Assembly: GCA_026996955.1 (NCBI GenBank)
Contig: JALWJV010000083.1
Coordinates: 1 to 23,818, forward strand
Reading direction: 5' to 3'
DNA from: Deltaproteobacteria bacterium
GTDB lineage: Bacteria; Desulfobacterota; Dissulfuribacteria; Dissulfuribacterales; QOAL01
Length of the DNA stretch: 23,818 bases
Each line of letters opens with the position of its first letter. Position 1 is the first letter of the stretch. Of the stretch, positions 1 through 7,083 are shown piece after piece. Below the pieces are notes generated by a model. It saw nothing but the letters and a program-made list of their open reading frames with translations. It was not told where the DNA came from and did not search any database. The position numbers and the translations under genes were made by a program.

Positions 1-1
1 G

Positions 2-140
2 TCGGACGAGATGTATCAACTGCTGGGCATCGCGAACTATGAGGATCGTTTCGTCATCCCCACCGCGCACGAGGAGATGAAGCAGGAGGCTCCCTCTGCC
101 TTCCAGGCCCAGACCAGCCTCGCCTCCTCCCCCACCCACG
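2..140 (+). CDS. narH: C-terminal fragment of respiratory nitrate reductase beta subunit (NarH), broken at its 3' side
   Basis: Reading from base 2, the frame gives a peptide containing MYQLLGIANYEDRFVIPTAH. This closely resembles the C-terminal region of NarH, the FeS subunit that carries electrons from NarI to NarG in membrane nitrate reductase. The 5' part lies outside the window. The frame stays open to a stop at 215-217, but from about base 140 it runs through sequence that is antisense to obg, so the last 25 or so residues are not genuine NarH. The segment is visibly richer in G+C than the rest of the window. No other nar gene is present. It may be a foreign fragment joined by rearrangement or by assembly error. 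The family call is from memory of NarH sequences; the junction position is uncertain by perhaps 20 bases. Confidence 0.6.
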
Positions 141-517
141 CCCCTGCCCCCAAGCCCCCCGGCTGCAGCAATCCACTCCTGGTTTTTTTCTGTAAGATCA
201 GCCAGGATGTTGCCTGAGTCAGCATCACGTATCAGGGTGCCCTGCGGGACCTTGATGATGACGTCCTTTCCCCGTTTGCCGTGCTGGTTTTTACCCCTTC
301 CTGCCTGGCCCTTTCCGGCAGCAAATCGTTTTGTGCGGCGAAATGCCTGAAGGGTGTTAAGGCCTGTATCCACCTTTAATATTACGTTTCCGCCGTGGCC
401 GCCGTCACCTCCGTCAGGCCCGCCTTTGGGAACATACTTTTCCCGTCTGAAGCTTACGCATCCTGCTCCACCGCGGCCGCCGATCACTGATATCTCAGCT
501 TCATCTATAAAGTTCAT
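140..517 (-). CDS. obg: Obg/CgtA GTPase, N-terminal part only (truncated at the junction)
   Basis: Starting at the ATG at 517-515, the minus strand encodes MNFIDEAEISVIGGRGGAGC, then SFRREKYVPKGGPDGGDGG and GRGKNQHGKRGKDVIIKVP. This is the glycine-rich Obg fold of the ribosome-associated GTPase ObgE/CgtA, which acts in late 50S subunit assembly. After GGLGGRG (about residue 126) the protein stops matching the family; the rest of the Obg fold and the entire G domain are missing, although the frame stays open to the window edge through the antisense of narH. The start codon overlaps the 3' end of cbpM by 17 bases, so it is the third gene of the cbpA-cbpM-obg transcript and probably translationally coupled. 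As obg is normally essential, an intact copy should exist in the genome, or the break is an assembly artefact. Confidence 0.85.
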
Positions 518-821
518 GTCTTATAATCTTCTTGAGTTCTTCAATCTGGTCCAGGAGGTCAAGCACCATTGCAACTCCTGCCAGGTTCATACCCATGTCA
601 CGCTGCAGCCTGATTGCCTTGCGGGTGCGTACAACACATTCACCAGGGAACCTGTATCGTTTACCCTGTACTGCAGGCTCAAGTATGCCCTCGTCCACAA
701 GGTCAAGCACATATTCTGCGTGTACTCCGCAAAGCCTGCACAGCTCTCCAAGGCTGAGCTCTTCCTGTTCTTCAAGGATTACACCTTCCAGTACCGGCAT
801 TATGTCATTTCTGATGCTCAT
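501..821 (-). CDS. cbpM: CbpM-like chaperone modulator (MerR-type helix-turn-helix fold)
   Basis: This small protein of 106 residues begins two bases after the cbpA stop. CbpM proteins bind the J domain of CbpA and dampen its co-chaperone activity. Visible features are an acidic N-terminus, a winged-helix-like segment with LSLGELCRLCGV followed by YVLDLVDEGILEP, a basic stretch, and a C-terminal helical segment (VAMVLDLLDQIEELKKII). The length fits the family (about 100 residues). The gene order cbpA-cbpM strongly supports the assignment, because sequence conservation in this family is low. Without the neighbour it could be called only a MerR-like regulator. The 3' end overlaps the obg start by 17 bases. 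Confidence 0.8.
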   Translation of the reverse strand: MSIRNDIMPVLEGVILEEQEELSLGELCRLCGVHAEYVLDLVDEGILEPAVQGKRYRFPGECVVRTRKAIRLQRDMGMNLAGVAMVLDLLDQIEELKKIIRHELYR

Positions 822-823
822 AT

Positions 824-1780
824 CTAAACCCCCAGTCCTGCCCTAGGATTAAAGTCAAGCTCCTGCTGCATCTTACGGTACAGTTCCTTTGCCTTTTCCG
901 TATCTGCTGGTGGCAGGGCAATCTGCAGCACTACATAAAAGTCACCAGGCACCCTGGAGGGAAGCCCCCTGCCCTTAAGCCTCAGTTTTTTGCCCTGTTT
1001 TGAACCTGCAGGGATATTTAAGTCAACAATTCCTGAAGGGGTGGGCACCTTCACCTTGGCCCCAAGAGCAGCCTCCCAGGGTGCAACAGGGAGGTCAAGA
1101 TATACATCCTTGCCCTTGACCTTGTAGAGTCTGTGAGGGTTGAAGGCAACCTCAAGGAGCAGGTCTCCGGCAGGGCCTCCGCCAAGGCCGGGGCTGCCCT
1201 GTCCCTTGAGTCTTATGTGCTGTCCTTCCCGTATCCCCTTGGGAATACGCACCCTCAGTGTTTTTTCTTCAGTGTGTACGTGCCCGGCGGGATCAATAAC
1301 CGGCTGCTGCAGTTTTATCTCCCGTGTAGAGCCCTGATAGCTGTCCTCAAGGTCTATGTATATCTTGGCACGCTGGTCTTCACCTCTGGTTCTGAAGGTA
1401 TGATGCTGTGTGTGGGCAGTTCTTCTTCCCCCGCCAGCGTGTCTTCCAAACAGCAGGTCAAAGAAGTCACTGAACCCCTCGGCATCTCCTGCTGTAAAAC
1501 CTCCGCCACTGAACTCGAACCCTGCGTCCCAGTCCGGCGGCGGCTGAAAATCCTGGCCAGCCTGCCAGTTGGCTCCAAGACGGTCGTATGCCGCCCGCTT
1601 TTCCGGGTCCTTCAAGACCTCATAAGCCTCACCCACCTCTTTGAATTTTTTGTCAGCGTCTGGATCTTTGCTGACATCCGGGTGATATTTTCGGGCAAGT
1701 TTCCGGTATGCCTTTTTTATCTCATCCTGGGTAGCATCTTTTTTAACCCCCAGAATTTCATAGTAATCTTTATATTCCAT
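824..1780 (-). CDS. cbpA: DnaJ-class co-chaperone CbpA (J domain, no zinc finger)
   Basis: The protein has 318 residues. An N-terminal J domain (about residues 4-70) carries the HPD motif at residues 33-35, needed to stimulate DnaK ATPase. A Gly/Phe-rich linker follows (about 75-125), then two C-terminal substrate-binding beta domains (about 130-300) with typical segments LRVRIPKGIREGQHIRLKGQ and GKKLRLKGRGLP. The CxxCxGxG zinc repeats of DnaJ are absent, which places it in the CbpA/DnaJ type II group, and the length matches. An AGGGG sequence lies ten bases before the ATG. It heads the cbpA-cbpM-obg operon. A palindromic insertion element lies roughly 60 bases upstream of the start codon and may have replaced or altered the original promoter region. 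Confidence 0.92.
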   Translation of the reverse strand: MEYKDYYEILGVKKDATQDEIKKAYRKLARKYHPDVSKDPDADKKFKEVGEAYEVLKDPEKRAAYDRLGANWQAGQDFQPPPDWDAGFEFSGGGFTAGDAEGFSDFFDLLFGRHAGGGRRTAHTQHHTFRTRGEDQRAKIYIDLEDSYQGSTREIKLQQPVIDPAGHVHTEEKTLRVRIPKGIREGQHIRLKGQGSPGLGGGPAGDLLLEVAFNPHRLYKVKGKDVYLDLPVAPWEAALGAKVKVPTPSGIVDLNIPAGSKQGKKLRLKGRGLPSRVPGDFYVVLQIALPPADTEKAKELYRKMQQELDFNPRAGLGV

Positions 1781-1831
1781 ATCAATTTATCCCCTGTAAC
1801 TGTCCGTGTTTTATCTTTTGAAACAGAATAA

Positions 1832-1839
1832 GAGCATAC
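1832..1839. repeat. 8-bp direct repeat GAGCATAC, left copy
   Basis: GAGCATAC occurs here and again at 2064-2071, exactly bracketing the inverted-repeat element at 1840-2063. The position immediately outside both inverted ends is what a target-site duplication from transposition would look like. An 8-bp match at two fixed positions is unlikely but not impossible by chance. Confidence 0.6.
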
Positions 1840-2063
1840 GTAACTGTTCAGCGCATTATTGAATGAGGTTGGTAAATGGTCTTGTTTTTCCGTTCCGGAG
1901 AACAATTTCTTGTTTTTCTAGGGCTTGCTCCGCCAAAATCGCGAAACTCGCTCGTGCCTCGCTCAGACAGACGCGATTTTTAAGGCTGCGCTTCGCCAAG
2001 AAAAACTACGAAATTCTTCAAAGTCACTCCAAAACAAGACCATTTACCACGCTGAATAGATAC
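1840..2063. mobile_element. Small non-coding palindromic element (MITE-like), 224 bp
   Basis: The outer ends are imperfect inverted repeats: 1840-1853 matches the reverse complement of 2050-2063 at 12 of 14 bases. Inside these, an 18-bp arm, GGTAAATGGTCTTGTTTT (1871-1888), is repeated perfectly in inverse at 2031-2048. In the centre, AAAATCGCG (1935-1943) pairs with CGCGATTTT (1972-1980) around a CTCGCTC-rich loop, so most of the element can fold back on itself. No credible protein is encoded. The perfect flanking 8-bp direct repeat suggests insertion. It lies between trxC and cbpA, both transcribed leftwards. The transposase that moves it is not in the window. A structured repeat of the REP/foldback type is the alternative. 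Confidence 0.7.
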
Positions 2064-2071
2064 GAGCATAC
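2064..2071. repeat. 8-bp direct repeat GAGCATAC, right copy
   Basis: Second copy of the sequence at 1832-1839, directly abutting the right inverted end of the palindromic element; probable target-site duplication. Confidence 0.6.
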
Positions 2072-2089
2072 AGCCCTGAAGAACAGCTA

Positions 2090-2527
2090 CTATTCTGTAT
2101 AAGACCTGGCCCAGGCAACAAGGCTTCCGGCATCCATTGCACCTGACTGTCTGGCCACCTCCTGTCCCTGTTTGAATATTATCACGGTTGGAATGCTTTG
2201 AATACCAAACATGGCCGCAGTCTGGCGGGCCTCTTCAGTGTTCAGCTTGGCCACCCGCACACGGGGTTCAAACATTGAGGCTGCCTGCTCCATTGCAGGT
2301 GCCATCATTCTGCATGGGCCACACCACGGAGCCCAGAAGTCAACCAGTACAGGAATGTCATTTTTGCCGATATGCTTCTGGAAATTATGGTCTCCAAGTT
2401 CAACTGGATGTGCGGTAAACAGCGGGCTTCCACATTTTCCGCATTTGGGTCCTTCTCCAAGCCTTGAATTTGGAACCCGATTTATACTGTCACAGTTTGG
2501 ACACACTATATGTATTTTATCATTCAT
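2090..2527 (-). CDS. trxC: Thioredoxin 2 (TrxC type, with N-terminal zinc ribbon)
   Basis: The protein has 145 residues. The N-terminus carries two cysteine pairs, C9-x2-C12 and C29-x2-C32, forming the zinc ribbon that separates TrxC from TrxA. The thioredoxin fold follows, with active site WCGPC (residues 68-72) in context VDFWAPWCGPCRMMAP and the cis-proline segment SIPTVIIF. It reduces protein disulfides in the cytoplasm and is usually linked to oxidative-stress defence. A good ribosome binding site (AGAGGAG, eight bases before the ATG) supports the start. It is divergently oriented from the porin gene, with a 300-bp shared upstream region. Downstream lies the palindromic element, so co-transcription with cbpA is doubtful. 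Confidence 0.93.
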   Translation of the reverse strand: MNDKIHIVCPNCDSINRVPNSRLGEGPKCGKCGSPLFTAHPVELGDHNFQKHIGKNDIPVLVDFWAPWCGPCRMMAPAMEQAASMFEPRVRVAKLNTEEARQTAAMFGIQSIPTVIIFKQGQEVARQSGAMDAGSLVAWARSYTE

Positions 2528-2827
2528 TTTCGTAACTCCTCTGTAATTTTATCCTAGGTTTATGTTTATGAAAACATAGGCATTTTTTCTCAGGTATCAA
2601 GTGGTTGTGCTGCTATTGTTTTTTCGGTGTTGACATCTGAAAATGATTTCACTAACACATATTATGATTTTTAAAAAAAAGATTCATCATGGTTACTGCC
2701 CGAATTTTTTCAGTTTTGGCCTCTGTTTTCAGTGCTTATATGGGGGCTGAGGCGGGAGGTTAAAGGTGCTGCTGTGGTGAATCAGAGCCGATTGCTGGTT
2801 ACTATCATTCAATAACAGGAGGAAAAA
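2528..2827. other. Divergent intergenic region between trxC and the porin gene
   Basis: These 300 bases must hold the promoters of two divergent genes. The ribosome binding sites are clear on both sides: AGAGGAG for trxC, and CAGGAGGAAAAA just before the porin ATG. A TTGACA hexamer occurs at 2630-2635, but no convincing -10 box lies at the right distance, so I do not call a promoter. No sigma-54 site, hairpin terminator or coding frame was recognised. Confidence 0.5.
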
Positions 2828-4024
2828 ATGGGAAACAAGGGTTTTGTTGTGTGTGTGATGCTTGCTGGAATTGTGTTTGCGCAGCAGGCATTGGCCATGG
2901 AGATTTACAAGAACGATGATTTCAAGGTCAAGGCGGGATTCTGGGGGCAGGCGTGGTATCAGACTGTCAGTGACGGCCGGGATACTGACAGTGACGGGGA
3001 GCAGGACTCCACCATTTACGATACGGTTATTCGCCGGGCATATTTTTATGCAGGCCTTGATTTCAGGGATATGGTAAGTGCGTTCATCCATGTGGCTGGC
3101 GACAGGATTGACCAGGACTATATGCATGACCGTCCAAGCCTTGGCCTGGGCTCCAATCTTGTTGTGAGGGATGCATGGATAAATTTCAACATCTGGCAGA
3201 AAATGGTGCGTCTGCAGGTAGGGCGTATGTATGTGCCATTGACCAGAAACTACGGAACCACATCAACAAAATCCCTTCTTACCCTTGATCTTGACTGGGC
3301 ACAGGGAGGTATTAGAGGTGGAATTTTTTATCCCAGCAAGGTGGGGCGTGACGATGGAGTGTGCCTGTGGGGAAACATTTTTGAAGACCGTCTTCAGTAC
3401 AAGTTCATGATCGCCGAAGGAATAGGAAACGATGATGTGAATCCCGGTGATCACCCGCGTTTTGCAGGCAGGCTGTCCTGGGCCTTTATGGAGCCTGAGA
3501 CAAACTGGTTTAATGCAGGAACCTATCTCGGCAAAAAGAATGTCCTGACAGTGGGCGTTGGAATGGATTTTCAAAGTGACCTGGATTACAGCAATCCCAA
3601 CCGCAGTTACGATTATGCCGCCTACACAGTGGACGTTCATTACGATCAGGCACTTGGGGCTGGCATGGGGGCAGTCACTGCCGAGGCTGCATATACCCAC
3701 GTAAACAACGGTCCCAACTCCATCAACTATACCCATTTTACAAAGGGTGATAATGCCGACATGGTGTCTTTGAAGGCAGGCTACCTGCTTCCCTGGAGGC
3801 CAATGAATTTTGGATTCCAGCCTGTATTTCACTATGAATATATTGATGGTGAGGACGGTGATGGAACCAACATCGTTGGGGGTGGCGTAAACTGGTTTTT
3901 TTACGGGCAGGCAAATAAGTTAAGTTTCGATATTACTACTGTTCAGCAGGGTGATGAAACATACGGAAGCCGCCCGGTACAGGATCATCTTATTTGTACC
4001 CTGCAGCTTGCACTTGGCTTCTGA
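2828..4024 (+). CDS. Outer-membrane beta-barrel porin (phosphate-selective porin OprO/P-like)
   Basis: The protein has 398 residues. A signal peptide covers residues 1-23 (hydrophobic core, AQQALA before the cut). The rest alternates polar and aromatic residues as in beta strands, and the chain ends in Phe (LQLALGF), the outer-membrane targeting signature. Segments such as RRAYFYAGLDFRD and RLQVGRMYVPLTRNYG recall the OprO/OprP superfamily and related porins of anaerobic bacteria, but the exact subfamily and substrate are not certain. The start is fixed by AGGAGG seven bases upstream. It is transcribed alone: a stem-loop at 4033-4065 follows directly. Its position before a periplasmic reductase suggests that it could admit the electron acceptor, which is inference. 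Confidence 0.8.
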   Translation: MGNKGFVVCVMLAGIVFAQQALAMEIYKNDDFKVKAGFWGQAWYQTVSDGRDTDSDGEQDSTIYDTVIRRAYFYAGLDFRDMVSAFIHVAGDRIDQDYMHDRPSLGLGSNLVVRDAWINFNIWQKMVRLQVGRMYVPLTRNYGTTSTKSLLTLDLDWAQGGIRGGIFYPSKVGRDDGVCLWGNIFEDRLQYKFMIAEGIGNDDVNPGDHPRFAGRLSWAFMEPETNWFNAGTYLGKKNVLTVGVGMDFQSDLDYSNPNRSYDYAAYTVDVHYDQALGAGMGAVTAEAAYTHVNNGPNSINYTHFTKGDNADMVSLKAGYLLPWRPMNFGFQPVFHYEYIDGEDGDGTNIVGGGVNWFFYGQANKLSFDITTVQQGDETYGSRPVQDHLICTLQLALGF

Positions 4025-4032
4025 TGTATGAG

Positions 4033-4070
4033 TCGAGCCCGCCAAGATCCATTTGGTGGGCTCGATTTCT
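4033..4070 (+). terminator. Stem-loop terminator after the porin gene
   Basis: TCGAGCCCGCCA (4033-4044) pairs with TGGTGGGCTCGA (4054-4065), with a nine-base loop and one G-U wobble. The U-tract is short (ATTTCTT), so termination may be incomplete. Confidence 0.7.
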
Positions 4071-4105
4071 TGATGAGCAATATTTAGAAATCTAAAAAGG
4101 AATGA

Positions 4106-4134
4106 TTGACATTATTGGTGTCTTTCTGTAATTT
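4106..4134 (+). promoter_or_regulatory. Possible sigma-70 promoter of the torD-psrA-psrB operon
   Basis: A perfect TTGACA (4106-4111) is followed after 17 bases by TAATTT (4129-4134), a weak -10 box. It lies about 90 bases ahead of the torD-like start, behind the porin terminator. No clear FNR-type palindrome was found nearby. Confidence 0.35.
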
Positions 4135-4223
4135 CGTTTCACTTATACAGATTAAAAAAAATATATTTTTCTGGTTATCAGTATCGGGCCAGCAAAATTC
4201 AGGGAGGAAAGAGAGAGCTGTCC

Positions 4224-4787
4224 ATGGAGCCAACGCATCCATTCTATTTTTTATCATCGTGTTTTGATTATCCTGACAAGGATACACCTGTTGCAAATCT
4301 CTCTGATGCCCTGGTTCTTCTTGCAGGCGATATGGGCCTGCAATTGGAGTCTGACCGGAAACAGGTCCCTGAACTTGAAGAACTTCAGGCAGAGTATGTC
4401 AGGCTTTTTATTAACAGTCCCGGCGGTGTGGCTGCCCCTCCGTATGCATCTGTCTATGTAAACCATAGCGGCATCATGCGTCAGAGGGGTTACGATGAGG
4501 CCATGTTTTTTTATAACAAGGCGGGTTTTGAGCCTGTGGAATCCGGCGAGTCTCCGGATCATATTATGCACGAATTAAACTTCTTGGGCCTGTTGCTCGA
4601 TAGGGACGATATGACTCTGGCTTCGGATTTTCTAAATAGCCATTTCTGTAAATGGTATCCGCGCTTTGAACAGAGGATTATCAGCGCGGAACCCCTTCCA
4701 TTTTTTCAAATTCTGGCCCAGGTTACCCATCTGTGCCTTAAACAGACACTTAAGGAGGTTATGCATGAACAGGCGACATTTTCTTAA
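4224..4787 (+). CDS. TorD/DmsD-family maturation chaperone for the molybdoenzyme
   Basis: The protein has 187 residues. Family hallmarks are visible: EYVRLFINSPGGVAAPPYAS (about residues 57-76) and the signature ESPDHIMHELNFLGLLL (about 109-125), in which Asp112, His113 and Glu117 match the D-H-x3-E pattern of TorD-like proteins. These cytoplasmic chaperones bind the Tat signal peptide of a partner molybdoenzyme and hold it until the cofactor is inserted. The partner is evidently the next gene: the two overlap by 23 bases (4765-4787), and the reductase ribosome binding site lies inside this gene, implying coupled translation. Its own ribosome binding site is weak (GAGAG), with GGAGG further upstream. 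Confidence 0.88.
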   Translation: MEPTHPFYFLSSCFDYPDKDTPVANLSDALVLLAGDMGLQLESDRKQVPELEELQAEYVRLFINSPGGVAAPPYASVYVNHSGIMRQRGYDEAMFFYNKAGFEPVESGESPDHIMHELNFLGLLLDRDDMTLASDFLNSHFCKWYPRFEQRIISAEPLPFFQILAQVTHLCLKQTLKEVMHEQATFS

Positions 4788-7065
4788 AATATCCGCGGCT
4801 ACTGCTGCGGCCATGGCATCCGCATCCATGAGCGGTACCAAGGGAGAGGGGCTTTTCCGTCCTGCAACGGCACAGGCAGCCCTTGCTCCTGAGACGGGAT
4901 CCATGGGGGCAAAGGAAATCACATCTGTATGCGAGATGTGTTTTTGGCGCTGCCCGATTGTTGCCAAAGTAAAGAACGGAAAGCTGGTAAAGATAGAGGG
5001 TAATCCCAAGAGTCCTGTGAATGGTCAGAGGGTTTGTGCCCGCGGTAACTCTGGTGTCCAGCTTTTATACGATCCTGACAGGGTCAAGACCCCGCTCAAA
5101 AGGGTAGGGGCAAGGGGAGAGGGAAAATGGGCAAAGATCTCATGGGATGAGGCCCTTGATGAGGTTGCCTACAATATGCAGAAGGTAAAGAAGAAGTATG
5201 GCCCGCACGCCCTGGCATATTTTGACCACGGTGCCTCAGCCGAGTTTATGAGGGGCATCTTCAAGGCAATGGGTACAGAGAACTACACCAGTGAGCCTGC
5301 CTTCTTTCAGTGTGTTGGCCCGCCAGCCCTGGCCTACTTGAAGACCTTTGGCTACGTCACAACAGGTACCCGCCAGTATAATGATATGGGCAATGCCAAG
5401 GCAATGCTCCTGGTGGCCTCACATATTGGCGAGAACGTCCACGTATCCCATGTCCGTGAGTTCATAGAAGGGCTTGAGAATGGGGCAAAGCTGGTTGTTG
5501 TTGATCCCCGTTTTTCCGCTGCTGCAAACAAGGCCCATATCTACCTGCCCATAAGGCCCGGTACAGATACTGCCCTTATGCTGGCGTGGATAAATTACGT
5601 AATCAAAAAGAATCTGTATAATAAAGATTTTGTTGCAAACCACTGTGACGGTTTTGATACCCTTAAAGATGCTGTCAGTGAATATTCCCTTGAGTGGGCG
5701 GCAAAGATTTGCGACCTGAAGCTGGTTGATATGCAGGAGGCCATTGAGCTCCTCGCCAAGGCTGCCCCCCATGTCAATATCCACCCGGGCCGTCACGCCA
5801 CCTGGTATGGAAAGGGCGATCTGGGCCGTCATCAGAGCTATGCCATCCTTACTGCACTATTTGGCGCAGTTGGCGTCCCCGGCGGTATCTATTTCCCAAC
5901 ACCTGTTAAAAAGGGCCATGCCGAGTGTGCTGAGCCAGAAGATGCAGAGACAGCAGATGCCGAGACCTCAATGAAGGACGACTCGCCGTATCCCTTCTCA
6001 TATATTTTCGGTACTACAACAAGGTCAATAATAAAGGCAATACTGACCAAAGATCCGTATCCGGTGAAGCTGCTGGGGGTAAACGGTGTCAATATCATTC
6101 AGACCATTCCTGATCCATACACAACCATGAAGGCTATCAAAGAGCTTGATTTCATCTTCTGCGAAGAGATGATGGCTGGAGAGACTGCAATATGGTCAGA
6201 TATCGTGCTGCCTGATACGGTTTACCTTGAGCGGTACGATGGTGTCTATACCTATGAGGGCCTGACTCCATACCTGACTGTTCGTCAGCCGGTAGTTGAC
6301 CCCATGTTTAACGTAAGGTCCCCATATCAGATAGCCAAGGGACTTGCCGAAAGGCTTGGCATTGAGGGTTATTCATGCGAATCAGAAGAAGAGCTTGTGA
6401 ACGAGGAACTCAAGAAGGCGAATCTTACCCTGGAGAGCCTTAACAAGCAGGGTGGCATTGTCGTATATGAAGGAAAACCCTACAGGGATCCAAAGACCGT
6501 GAAATTCAGTACAGAGTCGGGCAAGGTCCAGCTTGCAGTGGAAGATTTTGAAGATGAAGATCTTGATCCAATTCCAAAGTATGAACCTACACCTGCTCCT
6601 CCAAAGGGCTATACAAGGCTGGTCTATGGCAGGGCGCCAATGCACACCTTTACCAGGACAATGAACAACCTCTGGCTCCATAACGAGATGCCTGAGAACA
6701 AGTTATGGCTCAACGACAAGGTGGCTGCAAAGCTCGGTATCAAGAATGATGAGGAGGTGATCCTGGAAAATCAGGACGGCAAGCGCTCAAACCCCATCAA
6801 AGTTCTGGTAACCCCTGGAATCCGTCCGGATGTGGTGTTCATGTATCACGGATTCGGCTCAAAATCCAAACATCTCACCAGGGCATACGGCAAGGGGGCT
6901 GCAGACGGCTTCCTTATGACCAATGTAGTGGAGGACCGTTTCATCGGTGCTGACTCCAAGCGCACCAACTTCGTGCGTATAATCAAGAACAACAGGGTGC
7001 TGAATATTCCGGAACTTGCTGCCCTTCCTCGCGAGATTCCACGTTATAACAGCAGGTTAGCATAG
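4765..7065 (+). CDS. Tat-exported molybdopterin oxidoreductase catalytic subunit, PsrA/PhsA type (thiosulfate, polysulfide or related acceptor)
   Basis: The protein has 766 residues, the usual size of PsrA/PhsA (about 760). The start is ATG 4765, five bases after AAGGAGGT; it opens with a Tat signal, RRHFLK, followed by an alanine-rich segment. An N-terminal [4Fe-4S] site is formed by C56, C59, C63 and C91. C183 (in FFQCVGPP) is in the right place to be the Mo ligand, though this context is not the usual one for the family, so the substrate cannot be read off. Other CISM segments include VVDPRFSAAANKAHIYLPIR and WSDIVLPDTVYLER. The enzyme should act in the periplasm, reducing thiosulfate, polysulfide, tetrathionate or another chalcogen or arsenic oxyanion. 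An acidic insert (residues about 390-410, EPEDAETADAET) is unusual. It is encoded between its chaperone and its FeS subunit. Confidence 0.85.
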   Translation: MNRRHFLKISAATAAAMASASMSGTKGEGLFRPATAQAALAPETGSMGAKEITSVCEMCFWRCPIVAKVKNGKLVKIEGNPKSPVNGQRVCARGNSGVQLLYDPDRVKTPLKRVGARGEGKWAKISWDEALDEVAYNMQKVKKKYGPHALAYFDHGASAEFMRGIFKAMGTENYTSEPAFFQCVGPPALAYLKTFGYVTTGTRQYNDMGNAKAMLLVASHIGENVHVSHVREFIEGLENGAKLVVVDPRFSAAANKAHIYLPIRPGTDTALMLAWINYVIKKNLYNKDFVANHCDGFDTLKDAVSEYSLEWAAKICDLKLVDMQEAIELLAKAAPHVNIHPGRHATWYGKGDLGRHQSYAILTALFGAVGVPGGIYFPTPVKKGHAECAEPEDAETADAETSMKDDSPYPFSYIFGTTTRSIIKAILTKDPYPVKLLGVNGVNIIQTIPDPYTTMKAIKELDFIFCEEMMAGETAIWSDIVLPDTVYLERYDGVYTYEGLTPYLTVRQPVVDPMFNVRSPYQIAKGLAERLGIEGYSCESEEELVNEELKKANLTLESLNKQGGIVVYEGKPYRDPKTVKFSTESGKVQLAVEDFEDEDLDPIPKYEPTPAPPKGYTRLVYGRAPMHTFTRTMNNLWLHNEMPENKLWLNDKVAAKLGIKNDEEVILENQDGKRSNPIKVLVTPGIRPDVVFMYHGFGSKSKHLTRAYGKGAADGFLMTNVVEDRFIGADSKRTNFVRIIKNNRVLNIPELAALPREIPRYNSRLA

Positions 7066-7083
7066 TAAGAGGAGAAAATAATA

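Noticed and set aside
1133..1831. A 232-codon plus-strand frame antisense to cbpA
   Set aside because: It lies over a well-conserved DnaJ-class gene and has no recognisable domain; it is a shadow frame.
1863..2102. A 79-codon frame inside the palindromic element
   Set aside because: The sequence is dominated by inverted repeats, and its translation shows no conserved feature or good ribosome binding site.
2630..2658. TTGACA at 2630 as the porin promoter
   Set aside because: No acceptable -10 box stands 16-18 bases downstream; the nearest TATTAT is about 24 bases away.
4155..4170. A/T-rich palindrome AAAAATATATTTTT before the torD-like gene
   Set aside because: Low-complexity A/T runs make such palindromes by chance; no known operator matches.
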